Source: Cytophagales bacterium
GTDB lineage: Bacteria > Bacteroidota > Bacteroidia > Cytophagales > Cyclobacteriaceae
Reading direction: 5' to 3'
Assembly (NCBI GenBank): GCA_033344775.1
Contig: JAWPMT010000004.1
Location: forward strand, 496,001-560,000
Length of the DNA: 64,000 bases
Position numbers and translations under genes: made by a program. The notes under the pieces were generated by a model. That model was not told the DNA's origin. It worked only from the letters and a program-made list of their open reading frames with translations, and did no database searches. Shown here piece by piece: positions 8,669-17,318 of this stretch (position 1 is its first letter; the number at the start of each line of letters is the position of its first letter).

Positions 8669-9532
8669 ATGAAGCGATTGATAGCACTTATATTCATTTT
8701 GCTCGCCGTTGAAGGAGTTTCTCAAAGCTTTTTCAATTGGCAGTACAATGACCGCTATTTTTCCCTGATCGCTGGAAGTGGAATGACCGCATACTTCGGC
8801 GAACTCAATGACAATAACCGCATAAGACAGGAATTTTCAAACTTTTCCATAGGACTTGAGGCACGTCTATTGAGTCGTGTAGCTGCAAGAGCTGAAGTCA
8901 TTTACTACTCTTTGGAAGGTGATGACCTTTACGCCGAGGACAGCAGCTTCAATCGCCAAAGGAACCTTTCCTTTTTCTCCAGAAATGTTGAAGCAAATCT
9001 TCAGGGCATCTTTTTTCTCAGAAAATATAGAGGTGACTATCACAAAAGGTGGGCCTTCGACCCTTACATGGGATTGGGAGTTGGAGTGACGACCTACAGC
9101 CCAACTGCTGAATTGGACAGTGTCACATACAAGTTAAGAGAACTCGAAACCGAAGGTGTTGAATATGGCCAATTTGCACTGGTCCTACCACTTACTTTCG
9201 GAGTAAAAATGAGATTCAATGAATTTGTAAACTTCAACATGGAACTGGGGTATCGATATGCCTTCACAGATTATCTGGATGACGTCTCTACTGTATTTAT
9301 CGAAAGTGATGGATCCATTGCCGGTCGGCTTTCAAACAGAAAAGATGAAGTCCGAACCAGGGATAATGAGTTCTTCATTGTGAATCAGGAACACTACGAT
9401 GCACAAGTTGCAGGAGCTCCCAGGGGTAACCCTGATCGAAATGACAGTTATTTATACATTAGTTTTCGGTTAGAAGTCTTTCTACCGCGAAAAAATACAG
9501 GGCCCTTATTCAAGAAGCCCTCGGCTTACTAA
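8669..9532 (+). CDS. Outer-membrane beta-barrel protein (DUF6089-like)
   Basis: About 287 residues from the ATG at 8669; an ATG at 8651 would add six residues in front of a clear signal peptide (MKRLIALIFILLAVEGVSQ), so the later start is preferred. Alternating aromatic strands, the early GSGMTAYFGELND segment and the central YMGLGVGVTTYSP strand resemble the DUF6089 family of small barrels that is common in Bacteroidota. Many members have no known role, and none is proposed here. The last 27 bases overlap the 3' end of the convergent aminotransferase gene. Confidence 0.65.
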   Translation: MKRLIALIFILLAVEGVSQSFFNWQYNDRYFSLIAGSGMTAYFGELNDNNRIRQEFSNFSIGLEARLLSRVAARAEVIYYSLEGDDLYAEDSSFNRQRNLSFFSRNVEANLQGIFFLRKYRGDYHKRWAFDPYMGLGVGVTTYSPTAELDSVTYKLRELETEGVEYGQFALVLPLTFGVKMRFNEFVNFNMELGYRYAFTDYLDDVSTVFIESDGSIAGRLSNRKDEVRTRDNEFFIVNQEHYDAQVAGAPRGNPDRNDSYLYISFRLEVFLPRKNTGPLFKKPSAY

Positions 9533-10642
9533 CAACTCCTGAATAACAGTTACAATTCGATCCAGATCACTATCTGTCAACCCCACTCCTGAAGGCAAAC
9601 AAAACCCAGAGTTAAAAAGCACCTCACTAACCTCTCCCCCTATTCTTTCCGCTTGCTTATACAAAGGTTGTAAATGCATCGGCTTCCAAAACGGCCTGGA
9701 TTCAATATTAGACTTTTCCAGTTGGGCAATTATATTCATGGGGCTGATCTCCTTTCTCAGAGACGCATTGATTTGTACGCCATTTAGCCAGAAGTTACTT
9801 TTCACTTCCGGAGACCAGGATTGCTGAAACTCAAAACAAGAAGTTGGCAGGTGTCTTTTGTAAAACTGATGGATCTTTTCTTTTCTAATCAAATACTCGT
9901 CCAATTTTGCCAGCTGAGCCACTCCCGAAGCAGCCAACAGGTTACTCATCCGATAATTGTAACCAATTTCCTCATGGTGGTAGGCCAGCGAATCCTGATG
10001 CTTGGATTGCGTTGCCCATTTCAATCCTTTTTCATACGAAGCTTTATTTCCTAACAAGGCCCCACCTGCACTAGTGGTAATGATCTTATTTCCATTGAAT
10101 GAGAATATTCCGAAATCACCAATGGCACCTGTATATTCTCCTGCAACCGTAGCTCCAAGAGATTCCGCCGCATCCTCGATCAGCACTACCCCATGTTCCC
10201 TACAAATTCTCCTAATTTCAATAATTTGGGCAGGCATTCCGTACAGATGAGTAAGAACCAATGCATGTAGCCGATGCTTGGAAAGGTAATCTTCCAATAA
10301 GGCAGGATCCAGATTCCACCCTTCCATCTCACTATCGATAAAAACAGGTACTCCTTGTTCGTACAAGACTACATTCGCAGAGGCACAAAACGTCAACGTA
10401 CTAACTCCTACACGATCTCCCGGTTTCATATCAGAGAGCTTCAATGCCAGGTGCAATGCGCTCGTTCCGGAGTTGAGTGCCAAGGCTCGTTTTGTCTTAA
10501 TTAGTGCCTCTAACTTTTGTTCAAATACTGTGATTTGCTCACCTACCGTGGATATCCACCCACTCTGAATCGCGTGAGTAATGTGTTCAATTTCCTGAAC
10601 TCCGAACTCAGGTGGACTTAAATAGATTCTTGAGTTACTCAC
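9506..10642 (-). CDS. DegT/DnrJ/EryC1 family aminotransferase (EpsN/PglE-like)
   Basis: 378 residues, fold-type I PLP enzyme of the sugar aminotransferase family (PF01041). The PLP lysine is K186 in SFNGNKIITT, the cofactor-ring aspartate is D157 in IEDAAE, and the SGTSAL substrate segment is at 58-63. The SFNGNKIITTS form is typical of the EpsN/PglE group, which makes UDP-4-amino-4,6-dideoxy sugars for capsule or glycoprotein glycans. No dehydratase or acetyltransferase partner is nearby, so the sugar is uncertain. The 3' end overlaps the convergent outer-membrane barrel gene by 27 bases. Confidence 0.88.
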   Translation of the reverse strand: MSNSRIYLSPPEFGVQEIEHITHAIQSGWISTVGEQITVFEQKLEALIKTKRALALNSGTSALHLALKLSDMKPGDRVGVSTLTFCASANVVLYEQGVPVFIDSEMEGWNLDPALLEDYLSKHRLHALVLTHLYGMPAQIIEIRRICREHGVVLIEDAAESLGATVAGEYTGAIGDFGIFSFNGNKIITTSAGGALLGNKASYEKGLKWATQSKHQDSLAYHHEEIGYNYRMSNLLAASGVAQLAKLDEYLIRKEKIHQFYKRHLPTSCFEFQQSWSPEVKSNFWLNGVQINASLRKEISPMNIIAQLEKSNIESRPFWKPMHLQPLYKQAERIGGEVSEVLFNSGFCLPSGVGLTDSDLDRIVTVIQELLVSRGLLE

Positions 10643-10778
10643 AGTAATACAATAGAATTCTGCTATGTCTAAGCGAAATTAAAGTGAAGTTTGAAAACAA
10701 TTCTTCCTTCGGTTTGAAAGCAATGATTTTTTGAACATTTTAGTCCTTTATAGTTGTTTTCTTGTCTGACCCCCTTCG

Positions 10779-13220
10779 ATGAAAGTATTTCGTTTCGCTT
10801 TCTTTCTGGCGATCACCATTGCCCTCATCCTTATTCTTAATAACCCGTTTCAAGGAAATCCTCCTCTTGGAAAATTACTCAACCCACATCAAGGGTTTTG
10901 GCAAAATGCTGAAAAAGAAGCCATTACCATCCCGGAAGAGTTGAATCTTCCCGGACTGAAGGAAGACGTTACGATTCGTTTCGATGAGCAGGTGATCCCA
11001 CATATTTTCGCAAAAAACGACGAGGACTTGTTCTATGCGCAAGGCTATATCACGGCTTTTCATCGATTGTGGCAAATGGAATTTCAGTTGCTCTCTACAG
11101 CGGGACGACTGTCTGAAGTATTCGGGGATCGAGCACTGGATTATGATCGAGGAAAACGCAGAAGCGGCCTTACTTACGGAGCACAGCGCGGTTTAGAAGA
11201 ACTTAAAAAAGATCCTGAGGCATTCCGAATGCTTCAAGCCTACACTAATGGTGTGAATGCCTATATCAGTGGATTATCCTATGCCGACCTTCCGATCGAA
11301 TATAAATTTCTGGATTACGAACCGGAACCCTGGACTGTTTTTAAATGCGTGCTTTTGATGAAAGAAATGTCAGATCAGCTTTCCAGAGGCGAACGAGATT
11401 TGCAAAACACCAATGCGCTAAAGCTATGGGGGCAAGAAGTCTTTGATCTATTATATCCGGAAACCCACCCTGGACTGGATCCTGTTGTACCAGTTGGGAC
11501 ATCTTTTGATTTTGAACCCATTCTTGTCGACAAGCCCGATGTGACTTTCCCTCAAATTTTCACCCAACAAAAAATAGAAGAGCCCGATGAAAGAAATGGC
11601 AGTAACAGCTTTATCGTTAATGGGCAGAAAACAGCCGACGGGAGTGTTATTTTCACGAATGAACCCGACCTGGCTCTTAACCTACCCAGCATTTGGTACC
11701 TGGCTCATCTGAATAGTCCTTCCTATAACACCATCGGTGGGAGTTTACCTGGAGCACCAGGGATTGTCATCGGATTCAATGACTCCATTGCCTGGGGAGA
11801 CACCAATGCTAAACGTGATCTGGTAGATTGGTACCACATCGAGTTTCGAGATGACCGAAGAGAGGAGTACCGATACGACAATAAATGGCTGAAAACACAG
11901 AAGATTGTTGAAGAGATCACTGTGAAAAATGGCCAGACGTTCTATGACACGATCGTCTATACGCATTACGGTCCAGTGACTTACGATCGTAATTTTCAGG
12001 TCAATTCTGAAAAGATCAATCTGGCTATGCGCTGGACTGCTCATGACGCCTCGAAAGACTTCAAAGCTTTCATGCTATTGAACAAGGCCAACAACTATGA
12101 TGATTTTAAAGAGGCCTATAGCTACTATACCGGACCACCGCAAAACGTCTCTTTTGCCTCAGCTTCCGGAGATATTGCGATCCGCATCAGCGGCAAGTTC
12201 CCCGTAAAATGGGAAGGCCAGGGAAAATTCATCATGGACGGTCGTGATTCCCGACAGGAATGGAAAACTTTTATGCCTTATGAACACATTTATGAATCGT
12301 TCAACCCACCACGAAACTTCGTAAGCTCTGCGAATCAACACCCTGGAGATAGCACTTATCCCTATTACGATTATGATGCAACCTTTGAATACTATCGGAA
12401 CCGGCGTATCAATGATCGCCTGAAAGTAATGACCAATATCACAGTGAAGGACATGATGGAACTCCAGCACGATAACTTTAATTACATCGCCTCTGAGATC
12501 TTACCATCGATGCTGGATAGCCTGAATAGAGATTCTTTATCCCTGAGTCAGTCTGACAAAGTATTATTTGAGCAGCTGAATACCTGGGATTACTTTAACC
12601 ACCCAGACGAACAGGCACCGTCGGTATTTGAATTATGGTGGGACCACTTATACCCCATCGTTTGGGATGAATATGAGTCCCAGGAAGTAAGTCTGGCACG
12701 ACCCAATTCGTATAACACAATCTATCTTCTGAAAAATAATCCTACATTTTCATTCATAGATATTCAATCCACCAACGTAATCGAAACCACTGGTGATCTT
12801 TATAGAAAAGCGTTCTATGAAGCTTCTCAGGCCTTGCAGGAATGGAAAACGGACAACTCTGAAGACTATGCATGGTATAAATTCAAGAATACGACCATTC
12901 AACATCTACTGCCTCCATTAACTCCTTTTTCTGTTTCGGGAGTACCAATAGGAGGCAATCATAATATAGTCAATGCGGCTAGTGGTCGTCACGGCCCTTC
13001 CTGGCGAATGGTTGTTCAATTAACTGAGAAAGGAACAAAAGGGTGGGGTGTTTATCCCGGAAGTCAAAGTGGTAACCCTGGCAACCCTGATTACGCTCAT
13101 ATGATCGATGATTGGGCTTCTGGCAATTATTACGAGTTGTTGTTTGAACCAGAAATTTCCGCTGATGACAAAAGGATCATCAAAAACATCAAACTTTCAC
13201 CCGATTCAAGTGCCAATTAA
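10779..13220 (+). CDS. Penicillin acylase family hydrolase (Ntn fold)
   Basis: 813 residues. An N-terminal hydrophobic segment (about 5-21) serves as signal peptide or anchor. The alpha chain is followed by a junction where the autocatalytic nucleophile Ser275 is found in RNGSNSFIV; in this family the serine becomes the N-terminus of the beta chain. Further family motifs are LPGAPGIVIGFNDSIAWG and the asparagine in VSSANQ. Known members are periplasmic enzymes that split amide bonds of beta-lactams, cephalosporins or acyl-homoserine lactones. The natural substrate is not determinable from sequence; quorum-signal or lipopeptide cleavage is possible. A small membrane-protein gene follows nine bases downstream. 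Confidence 0.88.
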   Translation: MKVFRFAFFLAITIALILILNNPFQGNPPLGKLLNPHQGFWQNAEKEAITIPEELNLPGLKEDVTIRFDEQVIPHIFAKNDEDLFYAQGYITAFHRLWQMEFQLLSTAGRLSEVFGDRALDYDRGKRRSGLTYGAQRGLEELKKDPEAFRMLQAYTNGVNAYISGLSYADLPIEYKFLDYEPEPWTVFKCVLLMKEMSDQLSRGERDLQNTNALKLWGQEVFDLLYPETHPGLDPVVPVGTSFDFEPILVDKPDVTFPQIFTQQKIEEPDERNGSNSFIVNGQKTADGSVIFTNEPDLALNLPSIWYLAHLNSPSYNTIGGSLPGAPGIVIGFNDSIAWGDTNAKRDLVDWYHIEFRDDRREEYRYDNKWLKTQKIVEEITVKNGQTFYDTIVYTHYGPVTYDRNFQVNSEKINLAMRWTAHDASKDFKAFMLLNKANNYDDFKEAYSYYTGPPQNVSFASASGDIAIRISGKFPVKWEGQGKFIMDGRDSRQEWKTFMPYEHIYESFNPPRNFVSSANQHPGDSTYPYYDYDATFEYYRNRRINDRLKVMTNITVKDMMELQHDNFNYIASEILPSMLDSLNRDSLSLSQSDKVLFEQLNTWDYFNHPDEQAPSVFELWWDHLYPIVWDEYESQEVSLARPNSYNTIYLLKNNPTFSFIDIQSTNVIETTGDLYRKAFYEASQALQEWKTDNSEDYAWYKFKNTTIQHLLPPLTPFSVSGVPIGGNHNIVNAASGRHGPSWRMVVQLTEKGTKGWGVYPGSQSGNPGNPDYAHMIDDWASGNYYELLFEPEISADDKRIIKNIKLSPDSSAN

Positions 13221-13229
13221 CTAAGAACC

Positions 13230-13604
13230 ATGAAAATATTACTTCGAATCATTCTTATAGGACTTGTCGCGTATTTTGTTCCTTATGTCCTACCCTGGTG
13301 GACGCTTGCATTTTTTGCGATGATCATTGGCTTTGTGATTTCAGGTCATGCGCTAAATTCATTCATTTCAGGCTTTTTGGGTGGTGGAGCAGTATGGCTG
13401 GTACTTGCCTGGATGATTGATAATGAAACTCAGTCCGTTTTATCAAACAGAATCGTTCAATTGTTTCCAGTAAATGAAGTGATCTACTTAATCATTGCAA
13501 CAGGATTAATTGGAGGTTTGATCTCTGGGTTTGGCATGGTCACTGGAACCAGTTTTCGCCAAATTTTCATTAAAAAGAAATCAAGAAGCCTGTATAGCAG
13601 TTAA
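13230..13604 (+). CDS. Small membrane protein of unknown function
   Basis: 124 residues with four predicted membrane helices (about 5-20, 25-42, 48-64 and 82-102) and a basic C-terminus (KKKSRSLYSS). It is nine bases after the acylase gene on the same strand and is probably co-transcribed with it. I do not recognise a family. Confidence 0.65.
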   Translation: MKILLRIILIGLVAYFVPYVLPWWTLAFFAMIIGFVISGHALNSFISGFLGGGAVWLVLAWMIDNETQSVLSNRIVQLFPVNEVIYLIIATGLIGGLISGFGMVTGTSFRQIFIKKKSRSLYSS

Positions 13605-14179
13605 ATTAACGTTTACTCTTTACAGTTATTTATTACATAAAAGTCACTTAAGCTCCATTAAGAATTGGCACTACCTGAAATAATTGCATTTATTTCTAAA
13701 AAAAATTAAAAAAAACTTTGCCGCTTATCATTTTTAGTCGAAAAATCATGTTTATTTATCGATTAGGCTTTGTGATTTACCCAAAGTTGTGATAACATCG
13801 TACAGCCATAAAGAGCAGTAAACCCGGATTAACCACGGCATACTGTCGAAACCCGCCAAGGTTTCCTATATCATCTACCTAAGACCCTTTCAGATAAGTT
13901 CCAGCTACCCCAATTGTAAGTCAGGTGCATTAGTTTTTGTAGTGCCTTGAAAAAACTTACAAAGTTAATAACAAAAACAACACACTCTTCACAAGTGAAT
14001 TCTTTGTGAATAAGCCTCTTGATACCATCCATTTACTGTGCATAACTATCTGATTTTAAGATGATTAGCTGTTCACAACTTGTTAACTTCTTTTACCCTT
14101 ATTTGCCATTTTTTCGGGAATGCGAGCCCAATTTAGCAGCAGAAATCAATAAAACAAAGAGAATATTAAATATAACGTT
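13605..14179. other. 575-base intergenic region, no gene seen
   Basis: AT-rich, stops in all frames, longest ATG-started reading frames under 20 codons. A weak promoter candidate for the lipoprotein gene is a TTG at about 14079 followed after 16-17 bases by TTATTTG. An unannotated small RNA is possible, but I see no clear promoter-terminator pair. Confidence 0.5.
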
Positions 14180-14362
14180 ATGAAAAGACTTAAGTTCCTC
14201 AGCTATGCCTTTATCCTGATCTCAGTATTCACGTTATCTTCATGTGCAGAGGATGCAATCTTAGAAGAAATCATCGATAATACAGAACTAGGGGTTCCAA
14301 GTCTGGATACAGATGATGAAGACGAAGGGGACACTCCTCCTTCAGCAACAGGACAGGGATAA
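14180..14362 (+). CDS. Small acidic lipoprotein
   Basis: 60 residues. An SPII signal peptide ends at a lipobox LSSC with Cys22, followed by a short, very acidic stretch (DTDDEDEGD) and a Pro/Ser/Gly tail. It is followed by a strong terminator, so it forms a single-gene unit. No function can be assigned; it may be a surface-exposed or envelope-stress lipoprotein. Confidence 0.7.
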   Translation: MKRLKFLSYAFILISVFTLSSCAEDAILEEIIDNTELGVPSLDTDDEDEGDTPPSATGQG

Positions 14363-14400
14363 TTCGATAATAATAAAAAGAAGTCACTTTTTTGAATAAT

Positions 14401-14429
14401 AAAAAAGCGAGTTAACCTCGCTTTTTTTT
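14401..14429 (+). terminator. Rho-independent terminator after the lipoprotein gene
   Basis: A-rich left arm with GCGAG, loop TTAAC, CTCGC and a run of eight T (14422-14429). Confidence 0.85.
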
Positions 14430-14436
14430 ATATTCG
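14429..14436 (+). promoter_or_regulatory. Weak -7 box at the TPR gene
   Basis: TATATTCG matches TAnnTTTG at all but one position. It starts in the last T of the preceding terminator and ends four bases before the GTG start, so the TPR message would be leaderless. Confidence 0.25.
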
Positions 14437-14440
14437 CAAG

Positions 14441-15730
14441 GTGCAAATAAGAACAAGGCGGAAAACAGTATTCACCACGGTGGTATTAATCACTATTTTG
14501 ATGATACCCCTGTTTGGGAAGGCAATCTCTATTGAATCAAAGATTGATAGTGCCTTAAGTTTACTATCGAAGGACAAAATAGCTTGCGAAAGTCTTAGCT
14601 TACAAATTTTACAAGAAGCGAAAAACACCCAAAATAGCTTCGGGCTTGTTAAAAGCAATTATATTCTAGGTTACCTTAAAAAATCAGAGGGAGATTATGG
14701 AAAATCTGTGATCTACTATCTTGAGGGAATCAGATATGCAGAATCGGCAGAGTATCCAGAGGCAAATAAGGACTTAGTTAACCTATTACAGAATTCAGGC
14801 ATCATATTTAAGCGTTTCGGCAATTACAGCCTGGCAAAAGAATATTATCAAAAAGCAATGAATGTTGCTTCCCTGGATGAGGACATTGAGAAGTATACGC
14901 ACTTGATATACTTAACATCAATGGTTCTTAAAGAGGAAGGTAAATATGCTGAAGCCACAGCATTGTTGGAAAGTACATTTTCAAACTTCAATTTGATTAG
15001 CAAGAAAACAATTGCTAACATTTATAATCAAATTGGCCTAATTTCTATTAGGGCAAATGATTGGGAAAGTGCAAAAATCAATTTTGATAAATTGCTTGAT
15101 TTTGTTAAGAATGAGGAAAAATTATTCAAGAAATATACAACCAGGGCATTTCATAATTTAGGAAATGTCTATTTCGATCAAGGGAATTACGATGATGCTA
15201 TAGCCAATTATAAAATGGCATTAGAACTAAAACATCAATTCTCACACAAATCAGAATCCATTTTCATTACATCGAAGGATATTGGAGAATCTTATCTCCT
15301 TGCTGGAAATTACGATTCCGCAATCCACTACTTGAAAATAGCTGAAACACATTACGAACAATCCAAGAATACTTCAAACTACTACGAACTTTTCAAATTC
15401 ATTGGCCTCGTAGCAAAAGCGCAAGGGAATATCAATCTGTATACTGAATATCAGGACTTATATGCCAGTAGCCTCGAAAACTACCTGAAAGAGCAACAAA
15501 AAGTGGAAGCGACTGATAAAAAGTACAACCTTGATCTAATCACCCAACGATACTTTGCTTTAGTTGCCGAACAAGAGCGCAATCAACAAATCCAATACTA
15601 TTCTGCCGTTGGCGGTTCGTTCCTGGTAACGTTGATTGTACTGATCATTGCATTCTTTCAGTACCGCAAGTATCGTCTACGCAAAGACCTGGAAGCTTCC
15701 CTCAAGCCCTACATTAAAAGCGCACTTTAG
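14441..15730 (+). CDS. TPR-repeat protein with signal sequence and C-terminal membrane helix
   Basis: 429 residues from a GTG start, chosen because it precedes a signal peptide (TTVVLITILMIPLFGKA). Residues about 50-350 form tetratricopeptide repeats; clear units include AFHNLGNVYFDQGNYDDAIANYKMALEL and DIGESYLLAGNYDSAIHYLKIAE. A single membrane helix follows (about 389-410), then a basic tail of only 19 residues. In Bacteroidota the common architecture is TPR, helix, coiled coil, LuxR-type HTH. Here the protein stops just after the helix and no HTH follows downstream, so it is either a truncated member or a periplasmic TPR protein with another role. It starts ten bases after a terminator. 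Confidence 0.75.
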   Translation: MQIRTRRKTVFTTVVLITILMIPLFGKAISIESKIDSALSLLSKDKIACESLSLQILQEAKNTQNSFGLVKSNYILGYLKKSEGDYGKSVIYYLEGIRYAESAEYPEANKDLVNLLQNSGIIFKRFGNYSLAKEYYQKAMNVASLDEDIEKYTHLIYLTSMVLKEEGKYAEATALLESTFSNFNLISKKTIANIYNQIGLISIRANDWESAKINFDKLLDFVKNEEKLFKKYTTRAFHNLGNVYFDQGNYDDAIANYKMALELKHQFSHKSESIFITSKDIGESYLLAGNYDSAIHYLKIAETHYEQSKNTSNYYELFKFIGLVAKAQGNINLYTEYQDLYASSLENYLKEQQKVEATDKKYNLDLITQRYFALVAEQERNQQIQYYSAVGGSFLVTLIVLIIAFFQYRKYRLRKDLEASLKPYIKSAL

Positions 15731-16085
15731 ACCTTTCAGCGGTTCATTGTAATTTCCATACATTGCATCTAGCATAAATGCATAAGGGTGAATTAATTCC
15801 TCGTCAAAAAGGCAGCCCCTCCCTATCTTTTTGACCTAAGTACATAAATGGGAAGCCATATAAGCCAGTACTTTAGAATTATTGAGCAGATCTTCTTTCT
15901 CTCCGAAAAATGTCTTGACGTCAATCCTAAGCCTTTATTGGAGAATAGACTTTATGAAGGAAGGTCTTAAGGATTATGACTTAAAACTTCCTAAATGATC
16001 AAATATTGATTAATCAGGATAAATACTTAAGGCCTACCAAGTAGCCGAGCGAATGCAATAAAAATAAGTCGGATGAAATCGGAGC
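15731..16085. other. 355-base intergenic region
   Basis: No supported gene. A 40-codon ATG frame at 15848-15970 (begins MGSHISQYFRII, ends LYEGRS) has a plausible amino-acid make-up, but I recognise no family and see no promoter box. No remnant of a LuxR HTH that could belong to the upstream TPR gene is visible. Confidence 0.4.
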
Positions 16086-16580
16086 TTAAACCTCCAGGTT
16101 GAGTTTTTCCCGAACCACTTTGACCAGGCTGGCATTGCCTTCGTGTAGGTCCAGAATTTTGAGCTTTTGCTCTTCGTTCTCACGAATAAGGTGACTCACG
16201 AGCTCGGAGATTTCCTGAACTTGTTCGATGGCCACTCCTTCGATTTTCAGTTCATCAAATAACTCATACAGACGCCTTTCAATGCTTACTTTGAGGTTCT
16301 TTACTGTAGCTCGTTTGGACTTTAACTCCTTGGCATCTTTTGCCTTTCGGGTGTAATCAAGGATTTTACCTTCTCCTCTTAATAACCATTCAGAGTTTAC
16401 CTCATTGAATCGAAGCAGAATTTTATTAAGCACGTCGTAGCTGGGTTTGCTACGTCTTCCTCGAATGATGTTGTATACTACCGCACCCCTTACACCTATT
16501 AACTCAGCAAAGGAATTGGGATTCTGATCTAGAACCTCAATAAGTTGATTGATACGGTCGTTAATGATCATTATGACCAA
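16086..16580 (-). CDS. Phage-repressor-like HTH DNA-binding protein
   Basis: 164 residues; the true start may be the second ATG (16571), giving MIINDRINQLIEVL. Residues about 4-70 form a CI/Cro-like helix-turn-helix: SFAELIGVRGAVVYNIIRGR, then PSYDVLNKILLRFNEVNSEWLLRGEGKIL. That second stretch, ending in the W-L-L-x-G-E-G motif, is typical of Bacteroidota XRE regulators. The rest is a long helical, charged segment (about 75-164) without the S24 peptidase domain, probably for oligomerisation. Upstream on the same strand lie three tandem promoter-hairpin cassettes and six AT-rich palindromes that could be its operators. Confidence 0.8.
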   Translation of the reverse strand: MVIMIINDRINQLIEVLDQNPNSFAELIGVRGAVVYNIIRGRRSKPSYDVLNKILLRFNEVNSEWLLRGEGKILDYTRKAKDAKELKSKRATVKNLKVSIERRLYELFDELKIEGVAIEQVQEISELVSHLIRENEEQKLKILDLHEGNASLVKVVREKLNLEV

Positions 16581-16613
16581 AGATACATTGATGTCGCAAA
16601 AAATGCAATAGCT

Positions 16614-16680
16614 AAAAACAAAAGAAGGATTACTAAACGCAATCCTTCCTCATTAAGAACCAGCTATGGAAAATAGATAC
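16614..16680 (-). ncRNA. Candidate small RNA cassette 3 (promoter-hairpin unit)
   Basis: On the minus strand CCATAGCTGG is followed by a hairpin (GAAGGATT 16648-16641 against AATCCTTC 16631-16624) and TTTTGTTTTT. It resembles cassettes 1 and 2 in order and spacing, but the CCAGCTATGG motif is in the opposite orientation and no good promoter box was found. A six-codon ATG frame overlaps the stem. Confidence 0.35.
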
Positions 16681-16739
16681 TCACTATTTGACTCAAAAAT
16701 AATATCAAATGATAAAATTGCAAACAAATCGATATCTAT

Positions 16740-16757
16740 TTATTATCATTTGCTATA
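16740..16757. repeat. 18-base repeat TTATTATCATTTGCTATA, copy 1
   Basis: Exact copy of 17283-17300. Its core TATCATTTGCTATA is repeated with one change at 16996-17009. Each copy lies upstream, on the minus strand, of one hairpin cassette. Confidence 0.7.
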
Positions 16758-16819
16758 ATATCATTACCAGCCCCGGCCAGGGCCGTTTCAGAACACTGAT
16801 AGGGTTTCATGTAAAACAT

Positions 16820-16890
16820 AAAAAAGGAGAGCCCCTTAATCAAAAGCTCTCCTAAATAGGGAGTAAAATCCCATAGCTGGATAATATCTA
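16820..16890 (-). ncRNA. Candidate small RNA cassette 2
   Basis: On the minus strand a promoter (16896-16928) is followed by CCAGCTATGGGA and then an intrinsic terminator: stem AGGAGAGC (16853-16846) with GCTCTCCT (16832-16825) and a T run to 16820. The predicted RNA is about 70 nt. A 12-codon ATG frame starting at 16874 runs into the terminator stem, so a leader-peptide role is an alternative to a non-coding RNA. Confidence 0.5.
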
Positions 16891-16895
16891 CTCTA

Positions 16896-16928
16896 CTAAG
16901 GTAAACACTAAATTGGTCTTATTCAAAA
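16896..16928 (-). promoter_or_regulatory. Candidate promoter of cassette 2
   Basis: TTTTG at 16928-16924, a 20-base spacer, and TACCTTAG at 16903-16896 (one mismatch to TAnnTTTG). Confidence 0.45.
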
Positions 16929-16965
16929 TTATATTTTATCAATAAATAATTTTGCCAAATATTTA

Positions 16966-17009
16966 TATCAATTGAATATAGATTTATTCAAAAGCTATCA
17001 ATTGCTATA
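16966..17009. promoter_or_regulatory. Pair of TATCA-type palindromic sites
   Basis: TATCAATTGAATA at 16966-16978 and TATCAATTGCTATA at 16996-17009, with start points 30 bases apart (about three helical turns). Related sites are at 16703-16714, 16744-16757, 17287-17300 and 17317-17328. They may be operators of the HTH protein encoded at 16086-16580. Confidence 0.35.
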
Positions 17010-17142
17010 ATGTTAAATTTCAAGAGTAGACGAAAGAACTATACTTATCTCATCTCGGGCTGTATATGCTCCTGGATTTATGTCAAAAAGTATGCTGATT
17101 GCCTTGAATAGGCGATATCAGGAAGTGTTTTCAGTTTTAAAC

Positions 17143-17213
17143 AAAAAAAGAGGACTCCAAGAAATGAAGTCCTCCTAAACAACTAAAGGTCCCTAGCTGG
17201 CTTAACCATGTGA
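17143..17213 (-). ncRNA. Candidate small RNA cassette 1
   Basis: On the minus strand a near-perfect promoter (17219-17250) is followed by CCAGCTAGGGA and an intrinsic terminator: stem GAGGACT (17174-17168) with AGTCCTC (17156-17150) and seven T (17149-17143). The predicted RNA is about 70 nt. An ATG near the predicted start opens an eight-codon frame (MVKPARDL), so a tiny leader peptide is possible. Confidence 0.6.
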
Positions 17214-17218
17214 CTATA

Positions 17219-17250
17219 CAAATATAAGAACCATACGCTAAGTACCAAAA
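17219..17250 (-). promoter_or_regulatory. Consensus Bacteroidota promoter of cassette 1
   Basis: TTTTG at 17250-17246, a spacer of exactly 19 bases, and TATATTTG at 17226-17219. Both boxes and the spacing fit the Bacteroidota primary-sigma consensus (TTTG, 19-21 bases, TAnnTTTG). It is the best promoter I found in the window. Confidence 0.7.
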
Positions 17251-17282
17251 TTTTATTTCAAAATATTGCTAAAAACAAAATA

Positions 17283-17300
17283 TTATTATCATTTGCTATA
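17283..17300. repeat. 18-base repeat TTATTATCATTTGCTATA, copy 2
   Basis: Identical to 16740-16757. It lies 33 bases upstream (minus strand) of the cassette 1 promoter. Confidence 0.7.
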
Positions 17301-17318
17301 CTTTCATCCAAAATTATA

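Noticed and set aside
15848-15970. 40-codon frame beginning MGSHISQYFRII
   Set aside because: Plausible composition, but short, without promoter box, terminator or recognised family. Mentioned only in the intergenic entry.
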